Shown: positions 1 to 7,925 of the stretch, one piece after another
Position numbering within the stretch: position 1 is the first letter of the stretch
How the letters are laid out: each line of letters starts with the position of its first letter
Source: Phycisphaeraceae bacterium
Lineage (GTDB): Bacteria > Planctomycetota > Phycisphaerae > Phycisphaerales > Phycisphaeraceae
Direction of reading: 5' to 3'
DNA length: 64,000 nt
Assembly (NCBI GenBank): GCA_029260715.1
Contig: JAJDCS010000041.1
Span: 44,090-108,089 of the forward strand
Program-made: the position numbers and the translations under genes
The notes under the pieces: generated by a model
What the model was told of the DNA's origin: nothing
The model's database searches: none
Seen by the model: only the letters and a program-made list of their open reading frames with translations

Positions 1-1645
1 TGACGTTGGACAGGCCGGCGGTGATCTGGCATTTCGGGAAGCGCTCGACGATACGGCGGACGCCTTCGATGGTCTCCAGGGCGCTACGCCGGTCTTTCTC
101 CATGCCGGTGGAGATGGGCAGCACGAGCGGGTCGAAGAAGATGTCTTCCTCGGCTAGGCCGTATTTGTCTACCGCGAGGTCGCGCATGCGCGCGGCGATT
201 GATTCTTTGCGGTCGGCGGTGCGGGCCATGGCTTCTTCTTGGTCTTCGTCGATACAGCCCATCACGAGCGCGGCGCCGTATTGCTTGGCGATGGCGCACA
301 TGGCGGCGAATTTTTCTTCGCCGTCTTCGAGGTTGGCGGAGTTGATGATGCACTTTCCGGCGGCGCACTGGAGGCCGGCCTCGATGGTCTTGGGCTGTGT
401 GCTGTCGAGCATGAGGGGCGCGTCGACTTGTCGTACGAACCGCCGGACGAGTTCGGCCATGTCGGCGGCGTTGTCGCGGCCGGCGTAGTCCACGTTTAGG
501 TCGATCACGTGCGAGCCCTCTCGCGTTTGGGCGCGGGCGAGGCTGACCATGCCGTCCCAGTCTTCAGCTTCGAGCAGGCGTTTGAAGGCGCGCGATCCCG
601 AGGCGTTGGTGCGCTCGCCGACATTTAAAATTGATGTGTCTTGCCGGTACTCGACCGGGCTGTAGAGCGAGGCGCATGACGGCTTGGGCGGTTGCTTGGC
701 GACTTTGGCAGGCGGGCGGTGCCCCACCGCTTTCACGACTTCGCCGATGTGCTCGGGCGTTGTGCCGCAGCACCCGCCGACGATGTTTACGCCGTATTCA
801 TCGACGAATTTTGCGACGGCTTGGGCGAATGGGCCTGGTTTAAGCGGGTATTCCGTGCGACCCTCGACCAACAGCGGCAGCCCGGCGTTGGGCAACACGC
901 TCACGGCGCGTTCCCAGTGTTTGCCGAGCCATTGGACGTGCTCGGCCATCTCCGTCGGGCCGGTCGCGCAGTTCAAGCCTAGCGACATGATCGGGAACCG
1001 CGCCAGCGCCGTGGCGGCGGCGGCGATCTCCGAGCCCATGAGCATGGTGCCGGTTGTCTCGATGGTGACCTGGACCATGATCGGCACGTCGTTGACGGTT
1101 TTGTTTTTTTCGTCGAGCGCAGCCAGGCAGGCGTTGATCGTGCACTTGACTTGGAGCAGGTCTTGAGCGGTTTCGATGAGTAGCACGTCGGAGCCGCCGT
1201 CGATTAGGCCTCGCGCTTGCTCGCGGTAGCTGTCGAACATCGTGTCCCAGTCGGTGTTGCCCAGTGTGATGAGCTTTGTGCCGGGTCCGATGGAGCCGAC
1301 GACGAATCGCGGCTTGTCGGCGGTGGAGTGGTTGTCGCAGGCGGCGCGCGCGACCTCGGCGGCGGTCTTGTTGAGTTGGTAGGTTTGGTCGGTTAGATCA
1401 AACTCTGCGAGCACGAGTTTGTTCGACCCGAAGGAGTCGGTCTCTACGCCGTCGGCGCCGACGGCCAGGAATGTTTCGTGGATAGCCTGGATCGCCTCGG
1501 GCCGCGTCTGGATGAGGATCTCGGTGCAGTTTTCCTTGCCTAGGTAGTCTTTTTCAAGATCGAGGTCCAGGTTGTGTATGCTCGTGCCCATAGCGCCGTC
1601 GAAGAAGAGGACGCGTTTGGCTAGTTGTTTGAGGAATCGGCTCAT
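1..1645 (-). CDS. metH: Methionine synthase, B12-dependent (N-terminal part, cut by window edge)
   Basis: Transfers a methyl group from methyltetrahydrofolate to homocysteine through cobalamin. The first 548 codons lie in the window. Translated on the minus strand from ATG at 1645 (MSRFLKQLAKRVLFFDGAMG) it shows the homocysteine S-methyltransferase domain at about residues 1-310. That domain includes the FFDGAMG start, a 'GLNCA' stretch carrying one zinc cysteine and the 'GGCCGTTPEHI' pair of zinc cysteines. The pterin-binding domain then begins ('NVGERTNASGSRAFKRL', 'VIDLNVDYAGRD', 'PLMLDSTQPKTIEAGL'). The cobalamin-binding and activation domains must lie left of position 1. It is divergent from uppP, with its own promoter in the gap. 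Family assignment is firm; whether the gene is full length cannot be seen. Confidence 0.96.
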   Translation of the reverse strand, partial: MSRFLKQLAKRVLFFDGAMGTSIHNLDLDLEKDYLGKENCTEILIQTRPEAIQAIHETFLAVGADGVETDSFGSNKLVLAEFDLTDQTYQLNKTAAEVARAACDNHSTADKPRFVVGSIGPGTKLITLGNTDWDTMFDSYREQARGLIDGGSDVLLIETAQDLLQVKCTINACLAALDEKNKTVNDVPIMVQVTIETTGTMLMGSEIAAAATALARFPIMSLGLNCATGPTEMAEHVQWLGKHWERAVSVLPNAGLPLLVEGRTEYPLKPGPFAQAVAKFVDEYGVNIVGGCCGTTPEHIGEVVKAVGHRPPAKVAKQPPKPSCASLYSPVEYRQDTSILNVGERTNASGSRAFKRLLEAEDWDGMVSLARAQTREGSHVIDLNVDYAGRDNAADMAELVRRFVRQVDAPLMLDSTQPKTIEAGLQCAAGKCIINSANLEDGEEKFAAMCAIAKQYGAALVMGCIDEDQEEAMARTADRKESIAARMRDLAVDKYGLAEEDIFFDPLVLPISTGMEKDRRSALETIEGVRRIVERFPKCQITAGLSNV

Positions 1646-1721
1646 GGTTGTTTGCCACCGTGTGAGGCTGGGGTGTCGTATACCCCGGCTATCTATACGA
1701 GTCATCATACCGACCCGGCGT

Positions 1722-1779
1722 TCATTCCATCCGTTAATCCGGATGAAATGATAATATCGCCGCCGCTCGCCCTTGGCAA
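1722..1779 (-). promoter_or_regulatory. Predicted metH promoter with overlapping operator-like palindrome
   Basis: Read on the minus strand, TTGCCA (1779-1774) and TATTAT (1756-1751) are separated by exactly 17 bases, a good sigma-70-type promoter pointing at metH. Immediately downstream, overlapping the expected start of transcription, lies an inverted repeat with 12-base arms (1722-1733 and 1740-1751, one mismatch) and a 6-base centre. An arm position next to the -10 box suggests a repressor operator, though the palindrome could also fold in RNA. Further down the leader two mutually exclusive pairings exist: 1676-1682 with 1694-1700, or 1670-1674 with 1682-1686. I could not match the leader to the SAM, SAH or cobalamin riboswitches. 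Confidence 0.55.
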
Positions 1780-1821
1780 TTCCCGCTCGCCAACCCCGGC
1801 AACCCCGGAAGTCCCCAAGGT

Positions 1822-1849
1822 TTGCGTTGGCCTATGTTGATACTACTAT
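1822..1849 (+). promoter_or_regulatory. Possible uppP promoter
   Basis: TTGCGT (1822-1827) and TACTAT (1844-1849) are separated by 16 bases, 40 bases upstream of the uppP start. The match is fair only; it is supported mainly by its position in a divergent gap. Confidence 0.3.
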
Positions 1850-1889
1850 CGGTCCCAAGTACAGCCGTTTCTTAAAATGAGGAGCACGC

Positions 1890-2732
1890 ATGGACTGGTG
1901 GCAGGCCGCGATTTTGGGGATTGTCGAGGGTGTTACGGAGTACCTGCCGGTCAGTTCGACGGGGCACCTGATCCTGGCGCAGCGTGCGATGGGGATGGCC
2001 AACAGCACCGAGGCCAACGCGTACGCCATCTGCATCCAAGCCGGTGCGATCGCCGCGGTGCTTGGGCTGTACGCCGGGCGGGTGAGACAGATGACCCGGG
2101 GCGTGTTGGGCAAAGACGCGCAGGGGCTGCGAATGGCGATCAATATTATCGTGGCCTTCATACCCGCGGCGGTGATCGGTTTGCTGTTCGACGATTTAAT
2201 TGATGAGTATTTATTCGGGCTGTGGCCTGTTGTGGGCGCGTGGTTCGTGGGCGGTGCGGCGATCCTGGTTGTTGCCCGGTCTCGCAAGCAACACGGCCAA
2301 ACACCACGCACCGGCAGCGAGTTGGACAGCATAACGTGGAAGATGGCGCTGGTTATCGGTCTGGCGCAGTGCTTGGCGATGTGGCCGGGCACCAGCCGGA
2401 GCTTGGTGACGATCGTGGGCGGTGTGTTGGTGGGTTTGTCGCTGCCGGCGGCTGTGGAGTTCAGCTTCTTGCTTGGTCTGGTCACACTCACGGCCGCCAC
2501 CGGTTACAAGGCGCTTGGCGATGGCGAAATCATGCTTGATAGCTACGGCTGGATGCCGCTGGTTGTTGGGTTCGTAACGGCCCTTTTTTCGGCTGTGGTG
2601 GCGGTTAAATGGATGGTGGCCTACCTCAACCGCCACGGCCTGTCCATCTTCGGCTACTACCGCGTCGCCATCGCGGCGGTGGTCGCCTTTCTGATCTGGA
2701 GCGGCACGCTAAACGTCGCGGGGACGATGTAG
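1890..2732 (+). CDS. uppP: Undecaprenyl-diphosphatase
   Basis: Integral membrane enzyme that dephosphorylates undecaprenyl pyrophosphate to recycle the lipid carrier of peptidoglycan synthesis; overproduction gives bacitracin resistance in other bacteria. The 280-residue length is usual for the family. The family signatures are present: 'EGVTEYLPVSSTGHLIL' near residue 14, holding the catalytic Glu and Ser region, and 'PGTSRS' at about residue 168. About eight hydrophobic segments follow each other, ending in 'AVVAFLIWSGTLNVAG'. The start is ATG at 1890 with GAGGAG ten bases upstream. It stands alone, divergent from metH, and no partner gene is seen downstream in its operon. Confidence 0.97.
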   Translation: MDWWQAAILGIVEGVTEYLPVSSTGHLILAQRAMGMANSTEANAYAICIQAGAIAAVLGLYAGRVRQMTRGVLGKDAQGLRMAINIIVAFIPAAVIGLLFDDLIDEYLFGLWPVVGAWFVGGAAILVVARSRKQHGQTPRTGSELDSITWKMALVIGLAQCLAMWPGTSRSLVTIVGGVLVGLSLPAAVEFSFLLGLVTLTAATGYKALGDGEIMLDSYGWMPLVVGFVTALFSAVVAVKWMVAYLNRHGLSIFGYYRVAIAAVVAFLIWSGTLNVAGTM

Positions 2733-2784
2733 CGTCGGCTGCTTGGTCCGGTTTTGTAGTTTTGTCGATCAGTTTTGTTGGCCA

Positions 2785-2835
2785 GGGCCTGCCCGGACAT
2801 GGGTGTCTGTGGTATTTCGTTGTCCGGGCGGGCCC
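2785..2835 (+). repeat. Strong hairpin downstream of uppP
   Basis: Bases 2785-2799 and 2821-2835 form 15-base inverted arms with one position that becomes a G-U pair in plus-strand RNA; the loop is 21 bases. No T-run follows, so this is not a classic intrinsic terminator, but it sits between uppP and the next gene and may end or stabilise the uppP transcript. Confidence 0.5.
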
Positions 2836-2915
2836 GGACCTACTCGCTTCCCCGCCAATTCAAACTGGATACGGATTAGCCGCTTAGCCGATCCTAGCAG
2901 TTGCAAGAGCAACCT

Positions 2916-4730
2916 ATGCCGTACCAGCCGATTGAGAATTACGGGATTATCGGGGACCTGTACACCGTGGCCCTGGTGGGGATCGATGGGTCGATCGACT
3001 TCATGTGCTTCCCGCACTTTGATTCGCCCACAATATTCGCCGCGATGCTCGACGATGAAAAAGGCGGGCGGTTCCAGATCGCCCCCGTCCTGCAAAACGC
3101 GCAGCACAAACAGCTCTACTTACCGGACTCAAATATCCTGCTCACGCGATTTCTGTCCAATGAGGGATTGGCGGAGGTATCGGACTTCATGCCGATCCAG
3201 GCCGACAAGCAGACGCACACCCTCATCCGCCGCGTCAAGACCGTGCGGGGCCAGGTGTGCTTCCGCATGGTCTGTCAGCCTCGGTTCGATTACGCGCGGG
3301 CCGACCACCAAGTTGAGCAGCGTGACGGGCAAGTGATTTTCACATCGCGTGGGGATGACGGGACGGTGCTGCGGCTGCTGACGCCGACGCTGGTTGAAAT
3401 CAAAGACGGCGCTGCGGTTGCGGAATTCACACTCAACGAGGGGCAGACCGCGGCATTTGTTTTAGAAAATATCGACCGCAGAGGGGGCGCTTCGCCGTCC
3501 ACAGCGCCCGGCTACGTTGCCCAATCGTTTAAAGACACGCTCAACTATTGGCACAGCTGGGTGGCCCGCTCGACTTACCACGGCCGGTGGCGCGAGGTGG
3601 TCAACCGCTCGGCGCTGACGCTGAAGCTGCTGACGTCGCAGGCACACGGGTCGATCGTGGCGTCGCCGACGTTCGGCCTGCCCGAGTCGCTGGGCGGCGA
3701 GCGGAACTGGGACTACCGCTACACCTGGGTGCGGGACGCCTCGTTCACGCTGTACGGGCTGATCCGTCTGGGCTACACGGAGGAGGCGGGCGCTTTTATG
3801 AAGTGGGTCGAGGCCCGCTGCGAACACCTAAGCCAGGACGGGTCGCTTCAGATCATGTACGGCTTGGACGGGCGGACGGACCTGACCGAGCACACGCTTG
3901 ACCACCTGCACGGGTACCGCGGGTCGCACCCCGTGCGCATCGGCAACGGGGCGTACGACCAGATGCAGCTAGACATCTACGGTGAGTTGATGGACTCGGT
4001 TTATCTGTACGACAAATACGGCGAGGCCATCTCGCACGACATGTGGATGAACCTGGTGCGGCTGGTGGATTGGGTGTGTGAGAACTGGCGGCGCAAAGAC
4101 GAGGGGATCTGGGAGGTACGCGGCGGGCAGCAGGAGTTCTTGTTCTCGCGGTTGATGTGCTGGGTCGCGATCGACCGAGCGCTACGCCTGGCGCACAACC
4201 GGTCGAAGCCGGCCCCCCTGGACCGCTGGCACAAGACGCGCGAGACGATCTACCGCGACATCCACGAGCATTTTTGGAACCCGGAGATGCAGGCGTTTGT
4301 CCAGTACAAAGGCGCGACCACGGTGGACGCGTCGAGCCTGCTGATGCCGCTAGTCCGGTTCATCGGGCCCACGGACCGTCGGTGGATGTCGACCATGCGC
4401 GTGATCGAGCGCGACCTGGTCGACGACTCGCTGGTGTACCGCTACAGGAATGAACACGCGGCTTCGGACGGCCTGACCGGGACCGAGGGCACGTTCAACA
4501 TGTGCTCGTTTTGGTACGTCGAGTGCCTCAGCCGGGCGGGCGACCTGCACAAGGCGCGGTTCTTTTTTGAGAAAATGCTCGGCTACGCCAACCACCTCGG
4601 GCTGTACGCGGAGGAGCTGGGGGCGAGCGGCGAGCACCTGGGCAACTTCCCCCAAGCCTTCACGCACTTGGCGCTGATCAGCGCGGCGTTCGACATCGAC
4701 CGCCGGCTGTCGAAGCAGCATATCGAGTAG
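2916..4730 (+). CDS. GH15 family glucoamylase/trehalase-like glycoside hydrolase
   Basis: Hydrolyses alpha-glucosidic bonds (glucan 1,4-alpha-glucosidase or trehalase activity; the sequence alone does not decide). The 604-residue protein has the usual two parts: an N-terminal beta-sandwich ('IENYGIIGDLYTVALVGIDG', about residues 5-230) and a C-terminal (alpha/alpha)6 barrel. The barrel shows the GH15 signature 'ERNWDYRYTWVRDASF', a loop 'LTEHTLDHLHGYRGS' with the probable general acid Glu, and 'GTEGTFNMCSFWYVECL' with the second acidic residue. No signal peptide, so it is likely cytoplasmic. ATG at 2916 is chosen over an in-frame TTG 15 bases upstream, because the MPYQPIENYG start matches the family. 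Single-gene unit; the role may be storage glucan or trehalose breakdown. Confidence 0.9.
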   Translation: MPYQPIENYGIIGDLYTVALVGIDGSIDFMCFPHFDSPTIFAAMLDDEKGGRFQIAPVLQNAQHKQLYLPDSNILLTRFLSNEGLAEVSDFMPIQADKQTHTLIRRVKTVRGQVCFRMVCQPRFDYARADHQVEQRDGQVIFTSRGDDGTVLRLLTPTLVEIKDGAAVAEFTLNEGQTAAFVLENIDRRGGASPSTAPGYVAQSFKDTLNYWHSWVARSTYHGRWREVVNRSALTLKLLTSQAHGSIVASPTFGLPESLGGERNWDYRYTWVRDASFTLYGLIRLGYTEEAGAFMKWVEARCEHLSQDGSLQIMYGLDGRTDLTEHTLDHLHGYRGSHPVRIGNGAYDQMQLDIYGELMDSVYLYDKYGEAISHDMWMNLVRLVDWVCENWRRKDEGIWEVRGGQQEFLFSRLMCWVAIDRALRLAHNRSKPAPLDRWHKTRETIYRDIHEHFWNPEMQAFVQYKGATTVDASSLLMPLVRFIGPTDRRWMSTMRVIERDLVDDSLVYRYRNEHAASDGLTGTEGTFNMCSFWYVECLSRAGDLHKARFFFEKMLGYANHLGLYAEELGASGEHLGNFPQAFTHLALISAAFDIDRRLSKQHIE

Positions 4731-4742
4731 GACCGATGCTTC

Positions 4743-4774
4743 CTGGGGCATGCTTCGCTTAGCCCCAGCCACCC
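4743..4774 (+). repeat. Dispersed palindromic repeat, family 1 copy
   Basis: CTGGGGC (4743-4749) pairs with GCCCCAG (4762-4768), followed by a CCACCC tail. Closely similar sequences lie at 16595-16634 and 51741-51780, all between genes. The loop here carries GCTTCGCTT, also seen reversed in family 2 copies. Confidence 0.6.
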
Positions 4775-4878
4775 AATAGTTGTGTTAGAGCCGTTAAGTT
4801 GCATTGGCCTTGTCGGTGGGTCGTGTACCATCCCGCCAAACGGTACGATGGCTGCTTAATACTACCGCCCGTGTTGGT

Positions 4879-4887
4879 TGCTATAAT
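4879..4887 (+). promoter_or_regulatory. Extended -10 promoter element
   Basis: TGC followed by a perfect TATAAT (4882-4887) is an extended -10 box without an obvious -35. Transcription would begin near 4894, which decides that the next gene starts at GTG 4922 and not at upstream in-frame codons. Confidence 0.6.
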
Positions 4888-4921
4888 AACTTCCGTGACT
4901 AAAACACTTTGGAATAAACCC

Positions 4922-6808
4922 GTGACCACGACCTTTAATTGGCGTAAACTGCGCCTACCTGCAGAACTAAACACTTTGCTGGACGGAGCTAAGAGCGTCC
5001 ACTGGCCTCGGTCCACAGCCGAGTTGCTCGACAACGTTTGTGGCCAAACCGCCAAGCATTACTTCGAAGTGGCCTATTCGCTACCCGACGGCAAGGAGGT
5101 GGTCGAGGCCGCTGTCGCGCGTGTTCGCAACGGCGTGGTGGTGAACTACCCCGAGCCGTACATGCGTCGGCGCGAGCCCGACTGCATGTTCATCGCCGAC
5201 GACCTGCCTACTGACAAGCCTAAATTTGAAGACCGGTTCGGCTACAAGTTTGAAAAGCTTCGCGGTGAAACGTTCGAGTGGCTCAAGGACCAGGACCTGA
5301 CCGCGTTCGCCTTTGTGGCCGGCCAGGCGCCGCTGGGCGTGGACGCGGTGGTGGTCGCCCCGGCCAACGCCGGGTTCTTCACGCTGGGGCTGGCCTTGTT
5401 GCAGGGCATGACCCTGCCCCACCAACTGCCCGCTGCCTTCTCACCTAAAGCGATTATTTACGTGGCGCCGCCCTTCCGGCACACGCACTTCGCCGGCAAG
5501 CAGGTCGTCGTACACGACCGCGGCGACAACGGCATACACGATATGTTCGCCTACAACCTCTACCCCGGCCCAAGCGCCAAGAAGGGCGTGTACGGCGCGC
5601 TGATCCATCAGGGCGAGGCCGAGGGATGGATCGTGACGCACTGCTCGGTGGTGCAGGTGATTACGCCTTACGACAACGTCATCTCCATTATGCACGAGGG
5701 CGCCAGCGGCGGGGGCAAGAGCGAGATGCTCGAGCAGATCCACCGCGAGCCGGACGGGCGGTTGCTGCTTGGCAGCAACACCGTCACGGGCGAGCGAATT
5801 TACATTGAAATCCCCCGCGCCTGCGAGCTGCGTCCGGTGACGGACGACATGGCCATGTGCCACTCCTCGCTGCAGAAAGCCGACGGGCGTGTCCACGTGG
5901 CGGACGCTGAAAACGGGTGGTTCCTCCGCGTGAACCACATCCACGAATACGGCACGGACCCGTTCTTGGAAAAACTGACCGCTCAGCCCACGGCGCCTTT
6001 GATGTTCATGAATATCGACGCAGTGCCCGACAGCCGCGCGTTGATCTGGGAGCACATCGAAGACGCACCGGGCAAGCCCTGCCCCAACCCGCGTGTGATC
6101 ATGCCGCGCCAACTCGTGCCGGGTGTGGTCAGCAGCCCCGTGGGTGTGGACATCCGCAGCTTCGGCGTGCGTACCCCGCCCTGCACCAAAGAAAAGCCCA
6201 GCTACGGCATCATCGGCCTGTGCCACCTGCTGCCCCCGGCGCTTGGCTGGCTGTGGCGGCTGGTGGCGCCACGCGGGTACGCCAACCCCAGCATCGTGGA
6301 CACCGAAGGCGGCATGAGTAGCGAAGGCGTGGGCTCGTATTGGCCGTTCGCCACGGGGCGACGGATCCCCCAGGCGAACCTGCTGCTGGATCAGGTCCAG
6401 CGATCCCCAAGCGTGCGATACGTGCTGTGCCCCAACCAGTACATCGGCGCGTGGAAGACGGGCTTCATGCCCCAGTGGATCGCTCGCGAGTACCTGGCCC
6501 GTCGCGGGCACGCCCGGTTCCAGCCCGACCAGCTCCAGCCCTCGCGATGCACCCTGCTGGGCTACTCACCGACACAGCTACAGGTCGAGGGGCGCATGAT
6601 CCACAGCGGGTTCCTCCAGGTGAACACGCAACCCGAGGTCGGCAACGAGGCTTACGACATCGGCGCCGAAATGCTCTGGAAATTCTTCCACGAGAACCTC
6701 GAGCAGTACCTCAGCTCCGACCTTTCGCTATTGGGCAGACAGATCATCGAGTGCTGCTTGAACAGGGGCATCCTGACGGACTTTGAGCGGCTGCTGCCGG
6801 GTAAATAA
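4922..6808 (+). CDS. PEP carboxykinase-like P-loop protein (DUF4914-type)
   Basis: Predicted cytoplasmic protein of 628 residues resembling the DUF4914 group, which is related to phosphoenolpyruvate carboxykinase; the assignment is from memory of the family. The kinase-like P-loop 'GASGGGKSEMLEQ' lies near residue 260, preceded by 'VHDRGDNGIHDMFAYN' and followed by acidic and His-rich motifs. No enzymatic reaction has been established as far as I know. GTG at 4922 is preferred: the extended -10 box at 4882 places the transcript start after earlier in-frame codons, and GGAA lies 7 bases upstream. The reading frame stays open 123 bases further upstream, but that part overlaps the promoter. It stands alone between two repeat-containing gaps. 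Confidence 0.72.
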   Translation: MTTTFNWRKLRLPAELNTLLDGAKSVHWPRSTAELLDNVCGQTAKHYFEVAYSLPDGKEVVEAAVARVRNGVVVNYPEPYMRRREPDCMFIADDLPTDKPKFEDRFGYKFEKLRGETFEWLKDQDLTAFAFVAGQAPLGVDAVVVAPANAGFFTLGLALLQGMTLPHQLPAAFSPKAIIYVAPPFRHTHFAGKQVVVHDRGDNGIHDMFAYNLYPGPSAKKGVYGALIHQGEAEGWIVTHCSVVQVITPYDNVISIMHEGASGGGKSEMLEQIHREPDGRLLLGSNTVTGERIYIEIPRACELRPVTDDMAMCHSSLQKADGRVHVADAENGWFLRVNHIHEYGTDPFLEKLTAQPTAPLMFMNIDAVPDSRALIWEHIEDAPGKPCPNPRVIMPRQLVPGVVSSPVGVDIRSFGVRTPPCTKEKPSYGIIGLCHLLPPALGWLWRLVAPRGYANPSIVDTEGGMSSEGVGSYWPFATGRRIPQANLLLDQVQRSPSVRYVLCPNQYIGAWKTGFMPQWIAREYLARRGHARFQPDQLQPSRCTLLGYSPTQLQVEGRMIHSGFLQVNTQPEVGNEAYDIGAEMLWKFFHENLEQYLSSDLSLLGRQIIECCLNRGILTDFERLLPGK

Positions 6809-6851
6809 GCGAGTAGCGGGTAGGCCCGACTACAATAAGGCGAAGAAGGAT

Positions 6852-6944
6852 AAGTAGGGTGGGTTGAGGCACGAAACCCACCTTCGCGTGTTCGGTGTTA
6901 GTCCGTTATGCGGTGGGATTCGCTTGGCTCATCCCACCCTACTT
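6852..6944. repeat. REP-like double-hairpin element
   Basis: A 93-base element bounded by perfect 12-base inverted arms (AAGTAGGGTGGG at 6852-6863 with 6933-6944). Inside are two hairpins, 6858-6865 with 6875-6882 (GGTGGGTT/AACCCACC) and 6912-6919 with 6931-6938 (GGTGGGAT/ATCCCACC). The outer and inner stems share bases, so the folds compete. The layout is that of paired repetitive extragenic palindromes, often mobilised by TnpA-REP (RAYT) transposases; no such transposase is in the window. Confidence 0.7.
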
Positions 6945-7481
6945 GCTGGTGGACCCGGGCCGTTTCTCGTTGTCCCCACACGGCTTAACTCGGACAAAGC
7001 CGCGTCCATCATTGTGCCGTCAGCCCCGCGGCCCTCGGCCAGCTTTATTACATCGATAAATCGCTGTCTAGTCGAAGCATCAGCGCAGGTGAACATTAAA
7101 TAGCGCCGCGTTAAACGCCGTGCCCTTGGCCCCCCGATGGGCGTCATCAACCAAGCCGTTAAAAGTTTTGGCCACTGACTGGAACACCCTCAGCGTGATA
7201 GGCATCTTCTTTTCCACAAATCAACTTTAACTCCGGTTACATCACCATACAACCTAATAAACTAGTCGGGTAGCACTTACTCGCCCATTGATACACCAAT
7301 CGCCCGGAATCGCTCCGCCCGTGCTTGCTCACAGCCGAGTAGCGAAATACCCGGCAGGATGCCAGGCCTACCCGACTCAATTTCCGAAACGGCCGCTGGT
7401 CACGATCTGCTTGAAGATCTTGCACTTACGTAACGCGACAAAACGGCCCAAGAAAAATCTCGAAAAAATCCGAACATATAC
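6945..7481. other. Gene-poor gap with a further inverted repeat
   Basis: No convincing gene is seen. A 10-base inverted repeat (AGTCGGGTAG, 7264-7273, with 7368-7377) bounds 114 bases. On the minus strand two short overlapping frames (from about 7205 and 7150) are open, but they lack ribosome sites and recognisable content, so they are not called. Together with the element at 6852-6944 this forms the largest palindrome-rich gap of the left half. Confidence 0.5.
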
Positions 7482-7509
7482 CGAACAAATGTTCCGGATT
7501 TGGTATAAT
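7482..7509 (+). promoter_or_regulatory. LexA-type SOS box overlapping an extended -10 promoter
   Basis: CGAACAAATGTTCC at 7482-7495 fits every position of the Gram-positive LexA/DinR consensus CGAACRNRYGTTYC. Eight bases downstream is TATAAT (7504-7509), preceded by TGG as an extended -10. A second half-site, CGAAC, lies at 7471-7475. The box covers the -35 region, the right place for repression. It points to the small gene at 7557. Confidence 0.72.
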
Positions 7510-7556
7510 AAACCTATCGTGATCAGCGTGGACTGCCTTGAAAATAGCTGCATAGA

Positions 7557-7925
7557 ATGACACATGAGAACAACGGCCTAGGCGTCTATGAAAACCCGAC
7601 CCAAACACTATTTTGTGAGGAGGCCTCCAGCGTGCTTCATGACCGGGGCGTGAACGAAGAGAGGAGGCGGAGCTATATCGACGAACACAACAAGGCCCTA
7701 TCACAACTCGACCAGGTGCCCAAACATCGGATCGCCGAAGAATACCGTCGGCTGATCTCGAAGCTGTGGGAACTCCGCAGACCCATCGTGCGATTCCCCA
7801 AGAAGCGAGGGTGGCCGGCTTTCGGCTCCCCAAAGAAACTCAACAACAAAAACTCGGCTAACGGCGGCCCCGACGCTCCGCCGCCCCCGCCCGTTAAACC
7901 AACCGGCGTGACGGGTTCAAAATGA
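7557..7925 (+). CDS. Small hypothetical protein, predicted SOS-regulated
   Basis: 122 residues, no family recognised. The middle ('RRRSYIDEHNKALSQLDQVP' to 'EEYRRLISKLWELRRP') is charged and likely helical; the C-terminus is basic, ending in a proline run and a Lys. No signal peptide or membrane segment. The start is ATG at 7557, 48 bases after the -10 box; there is no clear Shine-Dalgarno, which lowers confidence. Its 3' end overlaps the convergent gene at 7894 by 32 bases. Placement directly behind a LexA box suggests a DNA-damage role, purely by position. Confidence 0.5.
   Translation: MTHENNGLGVYENPTQTLFCEEASSVLHDRGVNEERRRSYIDEHNKALSQLDQVPKHRIAEEYRRLISKLWELRRPIVRFPKKRGWPAFGSPKKLNNKNSANGGPDAPPPPPVKPTGVTGSK

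Noticed and set aside
1646..1889. Possible SAM, SAH or cobalamin riboswitch ahead of metH
   Set aside because: The gap has hairpins, but none of the conserved core motifs of those riboswitches could be found on the minus strand.
6929..7205. Two overlapping minus-strand frames (41 and 73 codons) in the palindrome-rich gap
   Set aside because: No ribosome site and no recognisable protein; one runs into the REP element.
7237..7560. Opposite-strand open frames of 60-90 codons around the LexA box
   Set aside because: They cross the promoter and the inverted repeat at 7264-7377, so they are most likely fortuitous.
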